64,000 nt of DNA from Spirosoma sp. KCTC 42546 (GCF_006965485.1 NZ_CP041360.1:3658001-3722000), one strand, 5' to 3'; numbered from the stretch's first letter, positions 42,335 through 51,956 are shown. The notes: generated by a model from the letters alone, not told the origin. A program made the numbers and translations.

Positions 42335-43357
42335 CTATGCAGATGCCGATTGGTAAATCCGTTCGATGATTTCCTGTAAAATGGCGCCTTGTTCCGCCGT
42401 ACAAACGTTTGACGGTTTGCCGTTGCATGCATCCAGAAAAGCGGCTGTGTTTTTCAGTTGAATATCAACTTCCTCCAGATACGGAAATTGAACATCGGCC
42501 AGCTCGCCAGCCATTTCAGTATGAAGGCTGAACGGAAATAGCTTTACCCCGCCTTTACTGCCAAACAGTTCCAGATTGCGATCCTTATCCACCTGCGTAT
42601 TGAGCGCAAACGAAGCCGACAGAATGATCGACGCTTTGTTGGGAAACGAAATGTAGGCTGTTGCTGCATCTTCAACCTCAAACGTAGCGGGATTCCAGGC
42701 ACCCAGTAATCCTTTGCCACCAGCTTTTCCAATAAAATCGTATGTATTCCCCAAAACCTGATCGGGAGTAGGGTAACCGAGAGCACACAAGGCCAAGTCG
42801 AGTACATGAACGCCCAGGTCCATTAATGCGCCACCACCCTGCATGGCCTTATTGGTGAAATAACCCCAGCCCGGAATTCCCCGCCGACGAAGAAAATGTG
42901 CTTTGATGTGATAGATTTCACCCAGTAGTCCATCATCTTTGCAGCGCGTCAACAACGCCCATTCACTCGTTTGCCGAAGCTGGAAATTATACGCCAGAAC
43001 AAGGCCTTTCTGAGCGGCCAGTTCGGCCATTTCGCGGGCGTTTTGAGCATGTATAGCAGGTGGTTTCTCGCAGAGAACGTGACAGTTATGGGTCAGAGCC
43101 TCCATCGTTTGTGGATAGTGAAGGTTGTTGGGTGTGCAAATGACCACCACATCCGGTGCGCACTGGCTGTATAGTTCGCCAGTATCCGAAAAGGCGTTGG
43201 CAATGCCATGTTTGTTGGCCAGGGCACGGGCTTTTGTTAAGTCGCGGCTGCAAACGGCTACAACCTCAACCTGATCGGATAACTGGTTAAGCGCGGGAAT
43301 ATGATTCGTATCGGCAATATTGCCACCACCAATGATAGCTGCTTTAAGTAAGGACAT
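42335..43357 (-). CDS. Gfo/Idh/MocA family oxidoreductase
   Basis: A 340-residue NAD(P)-dependent oxidoreductase acting on sugars, inositols or their derivatives. The N-terminal Rossmann motif is AAIIGGGNIADTNHIPALN. VVICTPNNLHYPQTMEAL and the hallmark CEKPPAIHA (EKP, with the catalytic-site lysine) follow, then the C-terminal alpha/beta domain with MDLGVHVLDLALCALGYPTP (GxHxxD, catalytic His). Substrate is unknown. It is divergent from the glycerate kinase gene (73 bases between starts), which may hint at shared use of sugar acids, though this is weak. Confidence 0.9.
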   Translation of the reverse strand: MSLLKAAIIGGGNIADTNHIPALNQLSDQVEVVAVCSRDLTKARALANKHGIANAFSDTGELYSQCAPDVVVICTPNNLHYPQTMEALTHNCHVLCEKPPAIHAQNAREMAELAAQKGLVLAYNFQLRQTSEWALLTRCKDDGLLGEIYHIKAHFLRRRGIPGWGYFTNKAMQGGGALMDLGVHVLDLALCALGYPTPDQVLGNTYDFIGKAGGKGLLGAWNPATFEVEDAATAYISFPNKASIILSASFALNTQVDKDRNLELFGSKGGVKLFPFSLHTEMAGELADVQFPYLEEVDIQLKNTAAFLDACNGKPSNVCTAEQGAILQEIIERIYQSASA

Positions 43358-43430
43358 AATTCTAGAGAAGGCAGTAAATCGAATTGGCTGCCAACTTACT
43401 CACTAACCAAAGGATACACAATTATTGACA

Positions 43431-44549
43431 ATGAAGATTTTACTGGCGCCGGATAAGTTCAAGGGTTCACTGACTGCTTCGGAAGTATGTGCGGCTATGG
43501 CCGAAGGGATTTTACTGGCCAATCCAACGGCCGAAGTGTTATCTGTTCCAATGGCGGATGGGGGAGAAGGTACGGCCGATGTACTAACACAGGTTACCCA
43601 GGGGGTGTGGCATACCTTAACCGTTCAGGGCCCGTTGGGCCATCCGGTCGAAGCGGGTTATGGTATTTCGGGTGATGGTAAAACTGCGTTTATAGAGATG
43701 GCCCAGGCATCGGGCCTGCGATTGCTTCAACTTGCAGAGCTCGACCCATTTCAAGCCAATACATTTGGAACTGGTGAATTGATCGCGCACGCCATCCAGC
43801 AAGGGGTTGAACGAATTGTGCTGGGAATTGGCGGTAGTGCTACCAACGATGCCGGAACGGGCATGGCAGCAGCGCTGGGCTGGCAATTTCTTGATCAATC
43901 AGGCCAGCCATTACGCCCCTGTGGGGGGAATCTGGGCGAAATCCAGACAATCATTCCACCTGAATCTGCCTGGAAAGGAACGGTTGAAGTCGCCTGTGAT
44001 GTTACGAATCCGCTGGTCGGCCCACAAGGAGCAACGTATATATACGGCCCTCAGAAAGGAGCCAAACCGGCTGATTTGCCCAGGCTGGATGCCGGAATGA
44101 AACACTGGGCAAAGGTTGTTTATAACCAGTTTGCCATTGATTTAGCCGATATGCCCGGTGCGGGTGCTGCGGGTGGATTAGGTGCCGGTGCTGTTTTATT
44201 CCTGAAGGGTCGCCTGACCGAAGGGGTTAATCTGCTGATGAAAGATACCCAGTTGGCCGAAAAAATGGCGGGCGTAGACCTCGTGTTCACGGGCGAAGGG
44301 CGAATCGACAATCAGACCTTACAGGGTAAACTTATTGCAGGAATTACCCGATTGGCGGGAGAACGAGGTATTCCCGTAGTAGCGTTGTGTGGCTCTTTAC
44401 AACTCAAGCCAGATGAGCTGGTTGAGCTGGGTTTGACAAGTGCCTTTTCCATCATGCCCGGCCCAGCCAGTTTAGAAGAAGCCATCGCAAATGCCGCCGA
44501 TTATATGAAACGAGCATCGTTTCAGGTCATGCGAGTATTGACCTTATAA
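43431..44549 (+). CDS. glxK: glycerate kinase (GlxK/GarK family)
   Basis: A 372-residue kinase that phosphorylates D-glycerate, normally to 2-phosphoglycerate. The class signature starts directly with MKILLAPDKFKGSLTASEV and continues with VPMADGGEGTADVL, FIEMAQASGL, LGIGGSATNDAGTGMAAALG, EVACDVTNPLVGPQGAT, PGAGAAGGLGAGAV and FTGEGRIDNQTLQGK. All family blocks are present and the length is normal. A TTG two codons upstream is a possible alternative start, but the ATG fits the family. Cytoplasmic; it would feed glycerate from sugar-acid or glyoxylate catabolism into glycolysis. It is convergent with the FAD monooxygenase gene. Confidence 0.94.
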   Translation: MKILLAPDKFKGSLTASEVCAAMAEGILLANPTAEVLSVPMADGGEGTADVLTQVTQGVWHTLTVQGPLGHPVEAGYGISGDGKTAFIEMAQASGLRLLQLAELDPFQANTFGTGELIAHAIQQGVERIVLGIGGSATNDAGTGMAAALGWQFLDQSGQPLRPCGGNLGEIQTIIPPESAWKGTVEVACDVTNPLVGPQGATYIYGPQKGAKPADLPRLDAGMKHWAKVVYNQFAIDLADMPGAGAAGGLGAGAVLFLKGRLTEGVNLLMKDTQLAEKMAGVDLVFTGEGRIDNQTLQGKLIAGITRLAGERGIPVVALCGSLQLKPDELVELGLTSAFSIMPGPASLEEAIANAADYMKRASFQVMRVLTL

Positions 44550-44637
44550 AGTTGTGTATACGGGAAGAGAGGATGGCCCAACCAGCTCCAAATTGTAGTG
44601 GTTAGTAAGTTTTTATAACTACCGAGTCAATTTATTG

Positions 44638-45846
44638 TCAGATGCTCGTGTTTTTCCAGTAATCAGGGAGTATGATTTTATCTTCGGTTGGATCTTTAGT
44701 TTTACTACTAAACAAATCGGAAATTCGTTTGACCAACCGGCTGGAAATGAGCCTAATTCCTGCGTAAAATAAAGAGATGCCGAATTTGGTTTTTGGATGT
44801 GCTGCCCAGGGTACGCCCGGAGGCAACTTCTGCACCTGATTGACATAGGGACGCAGGAGGCTTTCATAGGCAGCAAACGCTTGCCTGTAATCGGCGTTTC
44901 TTGCTAATTCACCGGCAAGCACATAAGCTCCTACAATGGCAAGACTGGTTCCCATTCCACTAAGGGGAGAAGGGCAAAAGGCGGCATCTCCCACCATGGC
45001 ACATCGACCCTCCGACCATCGAGGGGCCATCACCTGACTGATGCCATCAAAATAAATATCCTGGTTGGCATCGAGTTCGGCTAGAATTCGGGGTGCCTCC
45101 CAGCCTGCATCGGCAAACTTCTTTTTTAGAATTTCCTTCTGCTCAGAAACTGGCAATCGTTCGTATCCTTTCGGGTCTGACAAAAATGAAAAGGAAACCC
45201 GGGTTGTGCCTTCGTTGTCTGGCCGAATGAAGATTACCCGTGAACCTGGTGCGTTGTACCAACGTGCCCAGTTCGTATCGGTTGCTGAGCGTGGAATGGT
45301 AAAATACGAAATGTAAAGACCTAACGGCCGAATAGTGGGTTCATCCCCAAAGAGTAACGTACGCGTTTTTGAACGGATGCCGTCTGCACAAATGACAAGG
45401 TCAAACTGCTGTTCAATACCGTTCTGAAATGCTACAGTAACGCCAGTTTTTCCTTCCGTCAACTGAACGATCTGTGTGCCAAATATATACTCGACCTTAT
45501 CTTTCGTCAGGTCGAAAAGCAGTTTAGCCAGATCTCCCCGAAGAATCTCCAGTTCACGAGTTCCTACAGTTGATTCACCTTTCGGGAGTTCGGCTTTACT
45601 AATGTTGTGTTCATCTACGAAACATACGCCTAACTCACCTGTGTTTGCCGCACGAATGTCGTCTTCGATACCCATCAATTGGACAATTTTTTGGGCGGCC
45701 CCGGTTATGTCAATATTCTGGCCACCCAGTCTGAGTGAGTCTGCCCGTTCCACTATGGTGGTTTGAAAGCCAAAACGAGTAAGCCAGAAGGCCAGGGTGG
45801 GGCCGGCAATACTTGCCCCGGAAATAAGCACTGTTGTTGGCTTCAT
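44638..45846 (-). CDS. FAD-dependent monooxygenase (aromatic hydroxylase fold)
   Basis: A 402-residue flavoprotein of the PHBH/TetX-like group A monooxygenases. The FAD-binding N-terminus is VLISGASIAGPTLAFWLTRF (GxGxxG variant with Ala/Ser). The DG motif is LVICADGIRSKTRTLLFG and the GD motif is CAMVGDAAFCPSPLSGMGTS. It uses NAD(P)H and oxygen to hydroxylate an organic substrate that cannot be deduced; some relatives inactivate antibiotics such as tetracyclines, which is not shown here. The C-terminus ends with a basic/amphipathic helix after the fold. It stands alone. Confidence 0.88.
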   Translation of the reverse strand: MKPTTVLISGASIAGPTLAFWLTRFGFQTTIVERADSLRLGGQNIDITGAAQKIVQLMGIEDDIRAANTGELGVCFVDEHNISKAELPKGESTVGTRELEILRGDLAKLLFDLTKDKVEYIFGTQIVQLTEGKTGVTVAFQNGIEQQFDLVICADGIRSKTRTLLFGDEPTIRPLGLYISYFTIPRSATDTNWARWYNAPGSRVIFIRPDNEGTTRVSFSFLSDPKGYERLPVSEQKEILKKKFADAGWEAPRILAELDANQDIYFDGISQVMAPRWSEGRCAMVGDAAFCPSPLSGMGTSLAIVGAYVLAGELARNADYRQAFAAYESLLRPYVNQVQKLPPGVPWAAHPKTKFGISLFYAGIRLISSRLVKRISDLFSSKTKDPTEDKIILPDYWKNTSI

Positions 45847-45918
45847 GTCGTGTTAGGTACCAGACAATGAGTTACTAACTTTCGCCCTTGGGCAGTCCGT
45901 TGAACTCAATAGGGTTGT

Positions 45919-46905
45919 CTATTGGGCAAATGTACCGAATGATACACCGATTTTAATACCACCCCAACGGTGGGGCTTGCCCGTTTCAAACTCTCGGGTC
46001 AGCAAGGACTGATAATATTCCAGATACAGTTTTTTGTACCGGAGCACAGCTCCATAGTTCGCCTGAAAGGTAGTGCGCGCCAGTTGGTCGGCGGGAATCA
46101 CGTACGGGCTGGTGCGGTTAAACAGGCCGCCTTGCAGAGTGGCATCGTAGCCGACTAAACTGACCAGCGGCTGTGCGTACACATACAATTGCAGCGGTAA
46201 CCGCCTTTGGGTCGAGGTAGTACCAAACGGCGAATCGAACCGACCTGCCATCACCACAAACCCCGTTTGCAACCGATCCGCGAAGGTGCCCACCTGTGCC
46301 TGCGCATTAGCGCTGACCGACAGCGCATTCCGATAGGCATAGAGTTGTTTCTCGTAATTGAGGTTGTAATTCAGAATCACGTCGTTGCGAATCTGATGCT
46401 GCCAGCCGTGGGGTTCAACACCATTTATGAGTCGATGAATAGCCGCCTGCATTTCGCCCCCAAAAGCAACAGATCCAATCATTCCGGTGCTCAACACCGA
46501 CGATACTCTAACCCGGCGCAACGTATCAGTTGCTATACTGAACGTTTTGAGCAGAATACAGCCCGCAAAAGGACGGTCGCCAACCAAGATGGCGTCGCTT
46601 TGGATTGTAGTGGGTGTAAAGCCGAAATGTTCGAGCGCCAGCCCATACTGAATATGGCTAGCTCTGGCTTTAATGAGCAGCTTCGTAAGGGGATTTTTAC
46701 GGAGCGCCGGATTGACGACTTCAAAATTGTAGCCCTGTGTATAGTAATAGTCAGTGGTCGTGAAATAATCGTTGTCGTAATGTAGCCGGAAGTAGTTATC
46801 GGAGCCCATTTGCCGAAACGACGCCGTATTGTCGATGCGTTGTGCTAAACCTACCAGGGGAATCAACCACCCCAACACGACCAAAATAATTTTAATTGTT
46901 TGCAT
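45919..46905 (-). CDS. LpxR-like lipid A deacylase (DUF2219)
   Basis: A 328-residue outer-membrane beta-barrel protein with a signal peptide (IKIILVVLGWLIPLVGLAQ). It follows the LpxR family: NDYFTTTDYYYTQGYNFE near the N-terminus (Asn/Asp-rich calcium and active-site region), YGLALEHFGFTP, GDRPFAG, and HGWQHQIRNDVILNYNLNYE (two blocks) for the mid-barrel. LpxR removes the 3'-acyloxyacyl group of lipid A at the outer leaflet, changing immune recognition in pathogens. Here a role in envelope remodelling is inferred. It ends in a Phe-containing last strand (VSFGTFAQ). Alone in this strand block. Confidence 0.85.
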   Translation of the reverse strand: MQTIKIILVVLGWLIPLVGLAQRIDNTASFRQMGSDNYFRLHYDNDYFTTTDYYYTQGYNFEVVNPALRKNPLTKLLIKARASHIQYGLALEHFGFTPTTIQSDAILVGDRPFAGCILLKTFSIATDTLRRVRVSSVLSTGMIGSVAFGGEMQAAIHRLINGVEPHGWQHQIRNDVILNYNLNYEKQLYAYRNALSVSANAQAQVGTFADRLQTGFVVMAGRFDSPFGTTSTQRRLPLQLYVYAQPLVSLVGYDATLQGGLFNRTSPYVIPADQLARTTFQANYGAVLRYKKLYLEYYQSLLTREFETGKPHRWGGIKIGVSFGTFAQ

Positions 46906-47033
46906 GGTAAGCTATCTACGCCTACACGGGGGCAGCGGATTGATTAGCTTAACTAATTAATGGATAGGTATACTGAGAGAAAAAATTCGTTTATTGTCCT
47001 GGGAAGACACAGTTACATCAACTCGATCAAACT

Positions 47034-47216
47034 ATGAAAAAATTAACGCTCTCTCTGGCTTGCTTTTTTTTACTAACCGTAGTTGCATTTGCTCAGGCAC
47101 ACCGAGATACCGGAAGTGGAAATTCATCTGGAATTGACTTCCTGTCTGTAGGTATAGGTATAGTTATTGGAGTCATCATTGGCTATTTGATTGGCTCCCG
47201 CGCCAGAAAGGTATAA
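47034..47216 (+). CDS. small membrane protein with signal peptide (60 residues)
   Basis: A 60-residue frame with a proper signal peptide (MKKLTLSLACFFLLTVVAFA then QAHR), a short Ser/Gly-rich middle, and one transmembrane helix (VGIGIVIGVIIGYLIG) with basic residues after it (SRARKV). The topology would be N-out, C-in after signal cleavage. I do not recognise a family. Support for coding is the signal peptide, the helix with the positive-inside tail, and a stop directly abutting the stop of the convergent protease gene. The 128-base gap upstream has no clear promoter box. Confidence 0.65.
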   Translation: MKKLTLSLACFFLLTVVAFAQAHRDTGSGNSSGIDFLSVGIGIVIGVIIGYLIGSRARKV

Positions 47217-48656
47217 TCAGTTTATATGGTTCATGCCTACCAATAGCGGTACAATACGGCCCCGATTTTGATTCGTCAGGAAAAATCCCATTTTCTTCTC
47301 TTTGTAATTAACTTGTTGATAAGGAGTTAAGGCGCTCCCAAAAGCCGCCAGAACACGGCTGGAGAAGGATCCTTTTTGTTCGTTTATTTTTTTGACATAG
47401 TCATCTATGTTGATCGCTGTTTCCGAGAACAGAAACAGCCAATATTCCAGACCTGTACTCCCTTCAAGCCTTAGCAGCTTGTCTTTTGGTAAATCCATCC
47501 GGGTATCGCGACCGATAAGCGGACTAAAGCCATCTTCAGGAAAGAGCCTGGTAGTTACACTATCGGTTGCATTGGCCGTAATCAGATAGAGGTACGTTTG
47601 CTTCGATACGGCAACACTGAATATAAACGGCGTACCTGTTCGCTGAGGTCTTATAACCGAGTAAGCTGCCAGTTCTGTACCCGCTTTTGTTCGCTCAACA
47701 GCTTCTTCGGTACCGGTCACGAACGTAGCCAGCGAAATGGTTAAATCGGCCGAGAGAATGATGTTTGATTTGTCGCCAGCGGGTTGTAGGTAAGCCTGAT
47801 AGCCATATTTGGCATATTGATTAAAGTCAGCATAGGTAATCCAGAAATAGCCTTTATCTCCCCAGGTACTTCCCCAGCTATTGACCAGTTTAAACGCCCC
47901 CTTACCAAACATGGTATCGTCGTAACCAACTATGCACATGGCATGGCCAATGCTTAGTGACGTTGATAATTCGGGTTGCCAGCGCGTAAAATTAGCTCGT
48001 GCGTTCCCCGAATGTACCCAGGGTAAAAAGGTCTTTGTTCGTGACCCAAGCGTATTACGGAGAGACAGGTTATTCATCGAAGGAGTCGTTTGCATGCCGA
48101 CGACAACCGGTGAAAGCTCCGACAGTGCTTTTTTGGTAGCTAATGTCTTCGCTTGTTGTTCATCCGACAACCCGAACAGCTTCACGTAATCCAGTATTCT
48201 GGAGTCTGGGTTAACCTTCATGGCAGTTGGTTGCTGGCAGTTCGGAAAAGGAGCCTCCGACAGTAAGGGTAGGCCGTTTTGTTTAATATACTCCAGGGCG
48301 TCACCAATATCGAGTCCTCCTGTGCAATCGGTATCACCTGCGTCTTTGACGTTGTTGTAGAGATAAGAGGGAGAAAACCGGAGTGCATCAATCGCCTTTT
48401 TGTCGGTTAGTCCCCTCTTTTGAGCTTCTAACAGGGTACGCATGTAGTAGCCTACTGATACGGCTACGCAAGTTCCATTCTCTCCCTGATTAATAACCGA
48501 GGGAACATACGCAGACAAATCGACCCGGGGCGGTAGTTTGTTAATTGCCTGGCCAGAGCGCTTCTGAAGTAAATTCTGGTACTTGGTATCGTCGTTATGC
48601 AGCCCCTGTCCATACAGCCAGGATGGTAAGAGCAAGAACAGAAAAATTGATTTCAT
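47217..48656 (-). CDS. papain-family (C1) cysteine protease, secreted
   Basis: A 479-residue protein with a signal peptide (MKSIFLFLLLPSWLYGQ). The C1A catalytic set is complete: Gln57 and Cys63 in VINQGENGTCVAVSVGYYM, His238 in SIGHAMCIVGYDD, and Asn259 in FKLVNSWGSTWGDKGYFWI. A Pro/Val motif (LPPRVDLSAYVPSV) marks the mature N-terminus, and a C-terminal domain of about 180 residues follows the catalytic part, with no sorting domain visible. It is 20 bases downstream of the caspase-like gene on the same strand, so the two form a cysteine-protease-fold operon. The partner, a catalytically odd caspase homologue, may regulate or accompany it. Confidence 0.88.
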   Translation of the reverse strand: MKSIFLFLLLPSWLYGQGLHNDDTKYQNLLQKRSGQAINKLPPRVDLSAYVPSVINQGENGTCVAVSVGYYMRTLLEAQKRGLTDKKAIDALRFSPSYLYNNVKDAGDTDCTGGLDIGDALEYIKQNGLPLLSEAPFPNCQQPTAMKVNPDSRILDYVKLFGLSDEQQAKTLATKKALSELSPVVVGMQTTPSMNNLSLRNTLGSRTKTFLPWVHSGNARANFTRWQPELSTSLSIGHAMCIVGYDDTMFGKGAFKLVNSWGSTWGDKGYFWITYADFNQYAKYGYQAYLQPAGDKSNIILSADLTISLATFVTGTEEAVERTKAGTELAAYSVIRPQRTGTPFIFSVAVSKQTYLYLITANATDSVTTRLFPEDGFSPLIGRDTRMDLPKDKLLRLEGSTGLEYWLFLFSETAINIDDYVKKINEQKGSFSSRVLAAFGSALTPYQQVNYKEKKMGFFLTNQNRGRIVPLLVGMNHIN

Positions 48657-48676
48657 CGGTGCAGGTTTAGACGTGA

Positions 48677-49885
48677 CTATCTTATATACTCTTCACGAAT
48701 TGTCAAGCTTTTAATCGGCTTCGGCACCGATGGATCGACCTCTTTAGTCGTTATGGAAATCGTTTTCAATATGCCTATAAGTTCAATCGATTTACCATTC
48801 TCAACGTAACTCAGGGGCTTATTTAGCTGATCCAGATATTCGTTCAGGGTGCATTTTTTATGGAGTCTTTCCTCTTCCTTCCATATAAAACTATCATCAG
48901 GCAGAAAGAATCGACCGACTTCTACCATAGCATCAACCTGACTCAGCCCCAGGAGTTGCTCACGAATCGGGATTCGTTGGATTGAATCCCGATTCGTTGC
49001 CATAGCATTCAGCAGGCTATTGAGCGTTTCGTTGGACATTGGATCGATCGACGCCCGCTGTACAATGGGTAGAATAGTGGTACGGCACGATTTTATTTCC
49101 AGTACGGGGGCCTGATTAAATGGTTTTCCAGCTAAACCAACATGCACATAGCTTTCTGTACGGGTGATCAACCGCTGAAACGAAACCGTTGCCATTTCTG
49201 CTGGCTTATTGGTTAATAACAGTTCCTGGAAGGCGCTATTTAATGATTTTGTGAAAACTGACCCATCGTCGTCCATCCAGGATGGAACCAGAGGTAACGA
49301 ACTGCCCATTTTCACCAGGCCACAGTTATTCAGAAATAATTGTTGAATAATCTGCTTTCTGGGGTCCCGTTTGTCTAAACCAATAGTACTCTGAATATTA
49401 TCTTTTATCACGAATTGAGCACTGCAATCAGCAATCAGCAGGCGTAGATGTACATTCTTTGCTAACAGCCACTTTTGTACTTCGCTAACTGATAAACCTT
49501 CTACAGCCGCGTCCTTTAGTTTCCAATTGGCGAAATTACCCGTGTTTTGGGGCGACATAATTCCAAACCCCGAATAATACAGGATAATAATGTCTTTGGC
49601 ACCCGTCTTGAGCGACGAAATGGTTTTATTGAGTGCGGCACGGGTGAAATCTTTCTTCGACAGGTAGGTTAGTTTCATTGGATATCCCAATCCCCATTCT
49701 ACTGTTTTGGTGATCTGGTTCATGAGTTCTTCGTTGCGAAGGTTTATCAGACCAAGATTACGATCTTCCTGCTCGAGCATGTAAATTACGTGCAGTCTGG
49801 GCGGAGAGGAAGGCTTAGTAGACTTCTGAGCAGAAACTGAGCGACCATAAAAAAATAAAAGTACAAGCAGGAGACTACTTTTCAT
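48677..49885 (-). CDS. secreted caspase-like protein (C14) with altered His site
   Basis: A 402-residue protein with a signal peptide (MKSSLLLVLLFFYGRSVSAQ). The caspase-like domain (about 30-240) follows the Bacteroidota caspase-family layout: LHVIYMLEQEDRNLGLINLR, ALNKTISSLKTGAKDIIILY, then YYSGFG, SEVQKWLLAKNVHLRLLIAD with CSAQ. In active relatives YYSGHG provides the catalytic His; here it is Phe (F107). The DC motif with the nucleophile is kept (C154). It is therefore likely inactive as a peptidase. The C-terminal 160 residues are helical and unassigned. First gene of a two-gene unit with the papain-like protease, and divergent from the TPR kinase gene. Confidence 0.8.
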   Translation of the reverse strand: MKSSLLLVLLFFYGRSVSAQKSTKPSSPPRLHVIYMLEQEDRNLGLINLRNEELMNQITKTVEWGLGYPMKLTYLSKKDFTRAALNKTISSLKTGAKDIIILYYSGFGIMSPQNTGNFANWKLKDAAVEGLSVSEVQKWLLAKNVHLRLLIADCSAQFVIKDNIQSTIGLDKRDPRKQIIQQLFLNNCGLVKMGSSLPLVPSWMDDDGSVFTKSLNSAFQELLLTNKPAEMATVSFQRLITRTESYVHVGLAGKPFNQAPVLEIKSCRTTILPIVQRASIDPMSNETLNSLLNAMATNRDSIQRIPIREQLLGLSQVDAMVEVGRFFLPDDSFIWKEEERLHKKCTLNEYLDQLNKPLSYVENGKSIELIGILKTISITTKEVDPSVPKPIKSLTIREEYIR

Positions 49886-49961
49886 GGATCTGGTTGATTT
49901 TCAGTAAAAATAGCCGAAACTTGCTTCGCTTAACTTTATAAAGCAGCATTCCTTCGCGGGT

Positions 49962-51956
49962 ATGAAGTCCATCAAATTCCTTGTCTTTATCTGGTTGTGG
50001 TGTCAGGGAGCCTTTGCCCAGCAAAGTCTATCCGACAGTCTTACAAAGCGACTTTCTGAGCCTCTTGCCGACACTACCCGTGTACTGATACTCGATCAAC
50101 TAGGTCGTTCATTAATGTATTCGAAACCGTTTGAGGCTATTCAGCTAGCTCAGGACGGGCTTATTATATCCCGAAAAATTGGGTTTAAGCGAGGAGAGGC
50201 TCGTATCCTGAATCGAATCGGAGCTATTTTACGAATTACTGGCAACTATGCGAAAGCGCTTGAAGCCCATCTGGAGTCCGTCCAGGTTGCCGAAGCAATC
50301 AACGATATTGACGCTCTGGCCCGAACGTATAATAACATCGGTATTTTATATTCTGAACGAAAGGATTCGCGCAAAGCCATTGACTACTTTAAAAAGACGC
50401 GTGCACTTGCCGAGCAACTGGGCAATACAGATTTGACGCGCACAGCGCTGTCGAACATTGGTGCTGACTATGCCTTCCTGAATCGGTTGGATTCGGCTCT
50501 TGTTTACACGCGGGCCGCCTACGAACTGACGCTTCGACTCAACACAAGTGATGCTCAGATTGAGCTGATTAATCTGGGCAATATTTACAAGAGGATGGGG
50601 AAAAACGCACTGGCGCTGACCTACTACAAAAAAAGTATCCCTACGTCTGTTGCCGTCAGAAATGACCGCACGCTCAGTTTGACCTATCTCGAAATGGCGG
50701 AGGTCTTTCGAAAACTCAATCAGCCAGATTCTGCAATTGGCTACGCAAAACAGTCATTACAACTAGCGCAGGCAGCCAATACACCGGTCAATATTCTCAA
50801 TGCGGGCAAACTACTGTCAGAACTGTATGAGACCGCCAATCCGCAACAGGCGTTAGTTTACTTCAAACTGGCCTCCGTGGCTAAAGACAGTTTAGAGAGC
50901 GCAGAAAAGGTCAGGAATTTTCAGAACATTGAGTTTACTGAAAAACTCAGGCAACAGGATTTATTACAGGCACAGGAGGCTTATCGAAGCAGGATCATAA
51001 CTTATGTGTTGCTGGGCATTATATCGGTATTTATAGTCATTGCTTTGTTGCTATACCGGACTAATCGCCATAAACAAAAAGCCAATGTGCTGCTTCAGTA
51101 CCAGCGCGACGAAATCAATCTGCAACGGGATAAAGCAGAACAAGCGCTTACAGAATTAAAAGCCACCCAAGCCCAGCTTGTCCAGAAAGAGAAATTAGCC
51201 AGTCTGGGTGAATTGACGGCTGGCATTGCCCACGAGATACAGAACCCCCTGAACTTCGTCAACAATTTTTCGGAGGTCAGCACCGAATTAGTGAATGAAC
51301 TCAGGGAAGAAATTCTGGCCGGACGAACCGATGATGCACTGGATATCAGCGACGATTTAACCCAAAATCTCCAGAAGATTACGCATCATGGCAAACGGGC
51401 TGGAGCCATTGTTAAAAGCATGTTGGAGCATAGCCGGGCTTCCACAGGTGAGCGAACTTCTACGAATATCAACGACCTCGCCGAGGAATATCTAAGGCTG
51501 GCCTATCAGGGGCAGCGGGCCAAAAACAAGGGTTTTACCTGTGAGCTGGTAACAAATTTAGATCCTACCTTAGGTAAGGTTGATATTGTGGCCCAGGATA
51601 TGGGCCGAGTACTCCTGAATCTGTATAACAATGCCTTTTATTCCGTTCAGGATCAGGCTAAGCAAAGGGGAGAAGCGAGCGCCTATTATCCAAGAGTCAC
51701 CGTTAGTACTCGCTTTCGAAATGGGCAGGTTGAAATTCGAACGGCAGACAACGGTATGGGCATTCCCGAAAGCATACTACAGAAAATATTTCACCCATTT
51801 TTTACGACAAAGCCTACAGGCGAGGGCACTGGGTTAGGGTTGAGTTTGAGCTACGACATTGTCACCAAGGGACATGGTGGCGAGATGAGTGTAGCGAGTC
51901 GTGAAGGCGAAGGTGCTGAGTTTCTTATTAGGTTGCCGATCAATCATCCCCTTTAA
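49962..51956 (+). CDS. TPR-containing sensor histidine kinase
   Basis: A 664-residue sensor. Signal peptide (LVFIWLWCQGAFAQ), then about six to seven TPR repeats outside the membrane (for example ALEAHLESVQVAEAINDIDA, IDYFKKTRALAEQLGNTDL). One transmembrane helix follows (IITYVLLGIISVFIVIALLLY), then a coiled coil and the kinase core. The phosphoacceptor His lies in GELTAGIAHEIQNPLNFVNN, and the ATP-binding part has N box ILLNLYNNAFYSV-like LLNLYNNAFY, DNGMGIPESI, FFTTKPTGEGTGLGLSLSYD and EGEGAEFLIRLP. Its response regulator is not nearby, so it is an orphan kinase. Ligand unknown; the TPR region presumably binds an envelope protein or peptide. Confidence 0.92.
   Translation: MKSIKFLVFIWLWCQGAFAQQSLSDSLTKRLSEPLADTTRVLILDQLGRSLMYSKPFEAIQLAQDGLIISRKIGFKRGEARILNRIGAILRITGNYAKALEAHLESVQVAEAINDIDALARTYNNIGILYSERKDSRKAIDYFKKTRALAEQLGNTDLTRTALSNIGADYAFLNRLDSALVYTRAAYELTLRLNTSDAQIELINLGNIYKRMGKNALALTYYKKSIPTSVAVRNDRTLSLTYLEMAEVFRKLNQPDSAIGYAKQSLQLAQAANTPVNILNAGKLLSELYETANPQQALVYFKLASVAKDSLESAEKVRNFQNIEFTEKLRQQDLLQAQEAYRSRIITYVLLGIISVFIVIALLLYRTNRHKQKANVLLQYQRDEINLQRDKAEQALTELKATQAQLVQKEKLASLGELTAGIAHEIQNPLNFVNNFSEVSTELVNELREEILAGRTDDALDISDDLTQNLQKITHHGKRAGAIVKSMLEHSRASTGERTSTNINDLAEEYLRLAYQGQRAKNKGFTCELVTNLDPTLGKVDIVAQDMGRVLLNLYNNAFYSVQDQAKQRGEASAYYPRVTVSTRFRNGQVEIRTADNGMGIPESILQKIFHPFFTTKPTGEGTGLGLSLSYDIVTKGHGGEMSVASREGEGAEFLIRLPINHPL

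Noticed and set aside
46207..46785. Open frame of 192 codons on the plus strand
   Set aside because: Antisense to the LpxR-like barrel gene, whose motifs, signal peptide and length are convincing; the plus-strand product is rich in basic residues and cysteine without pattern.
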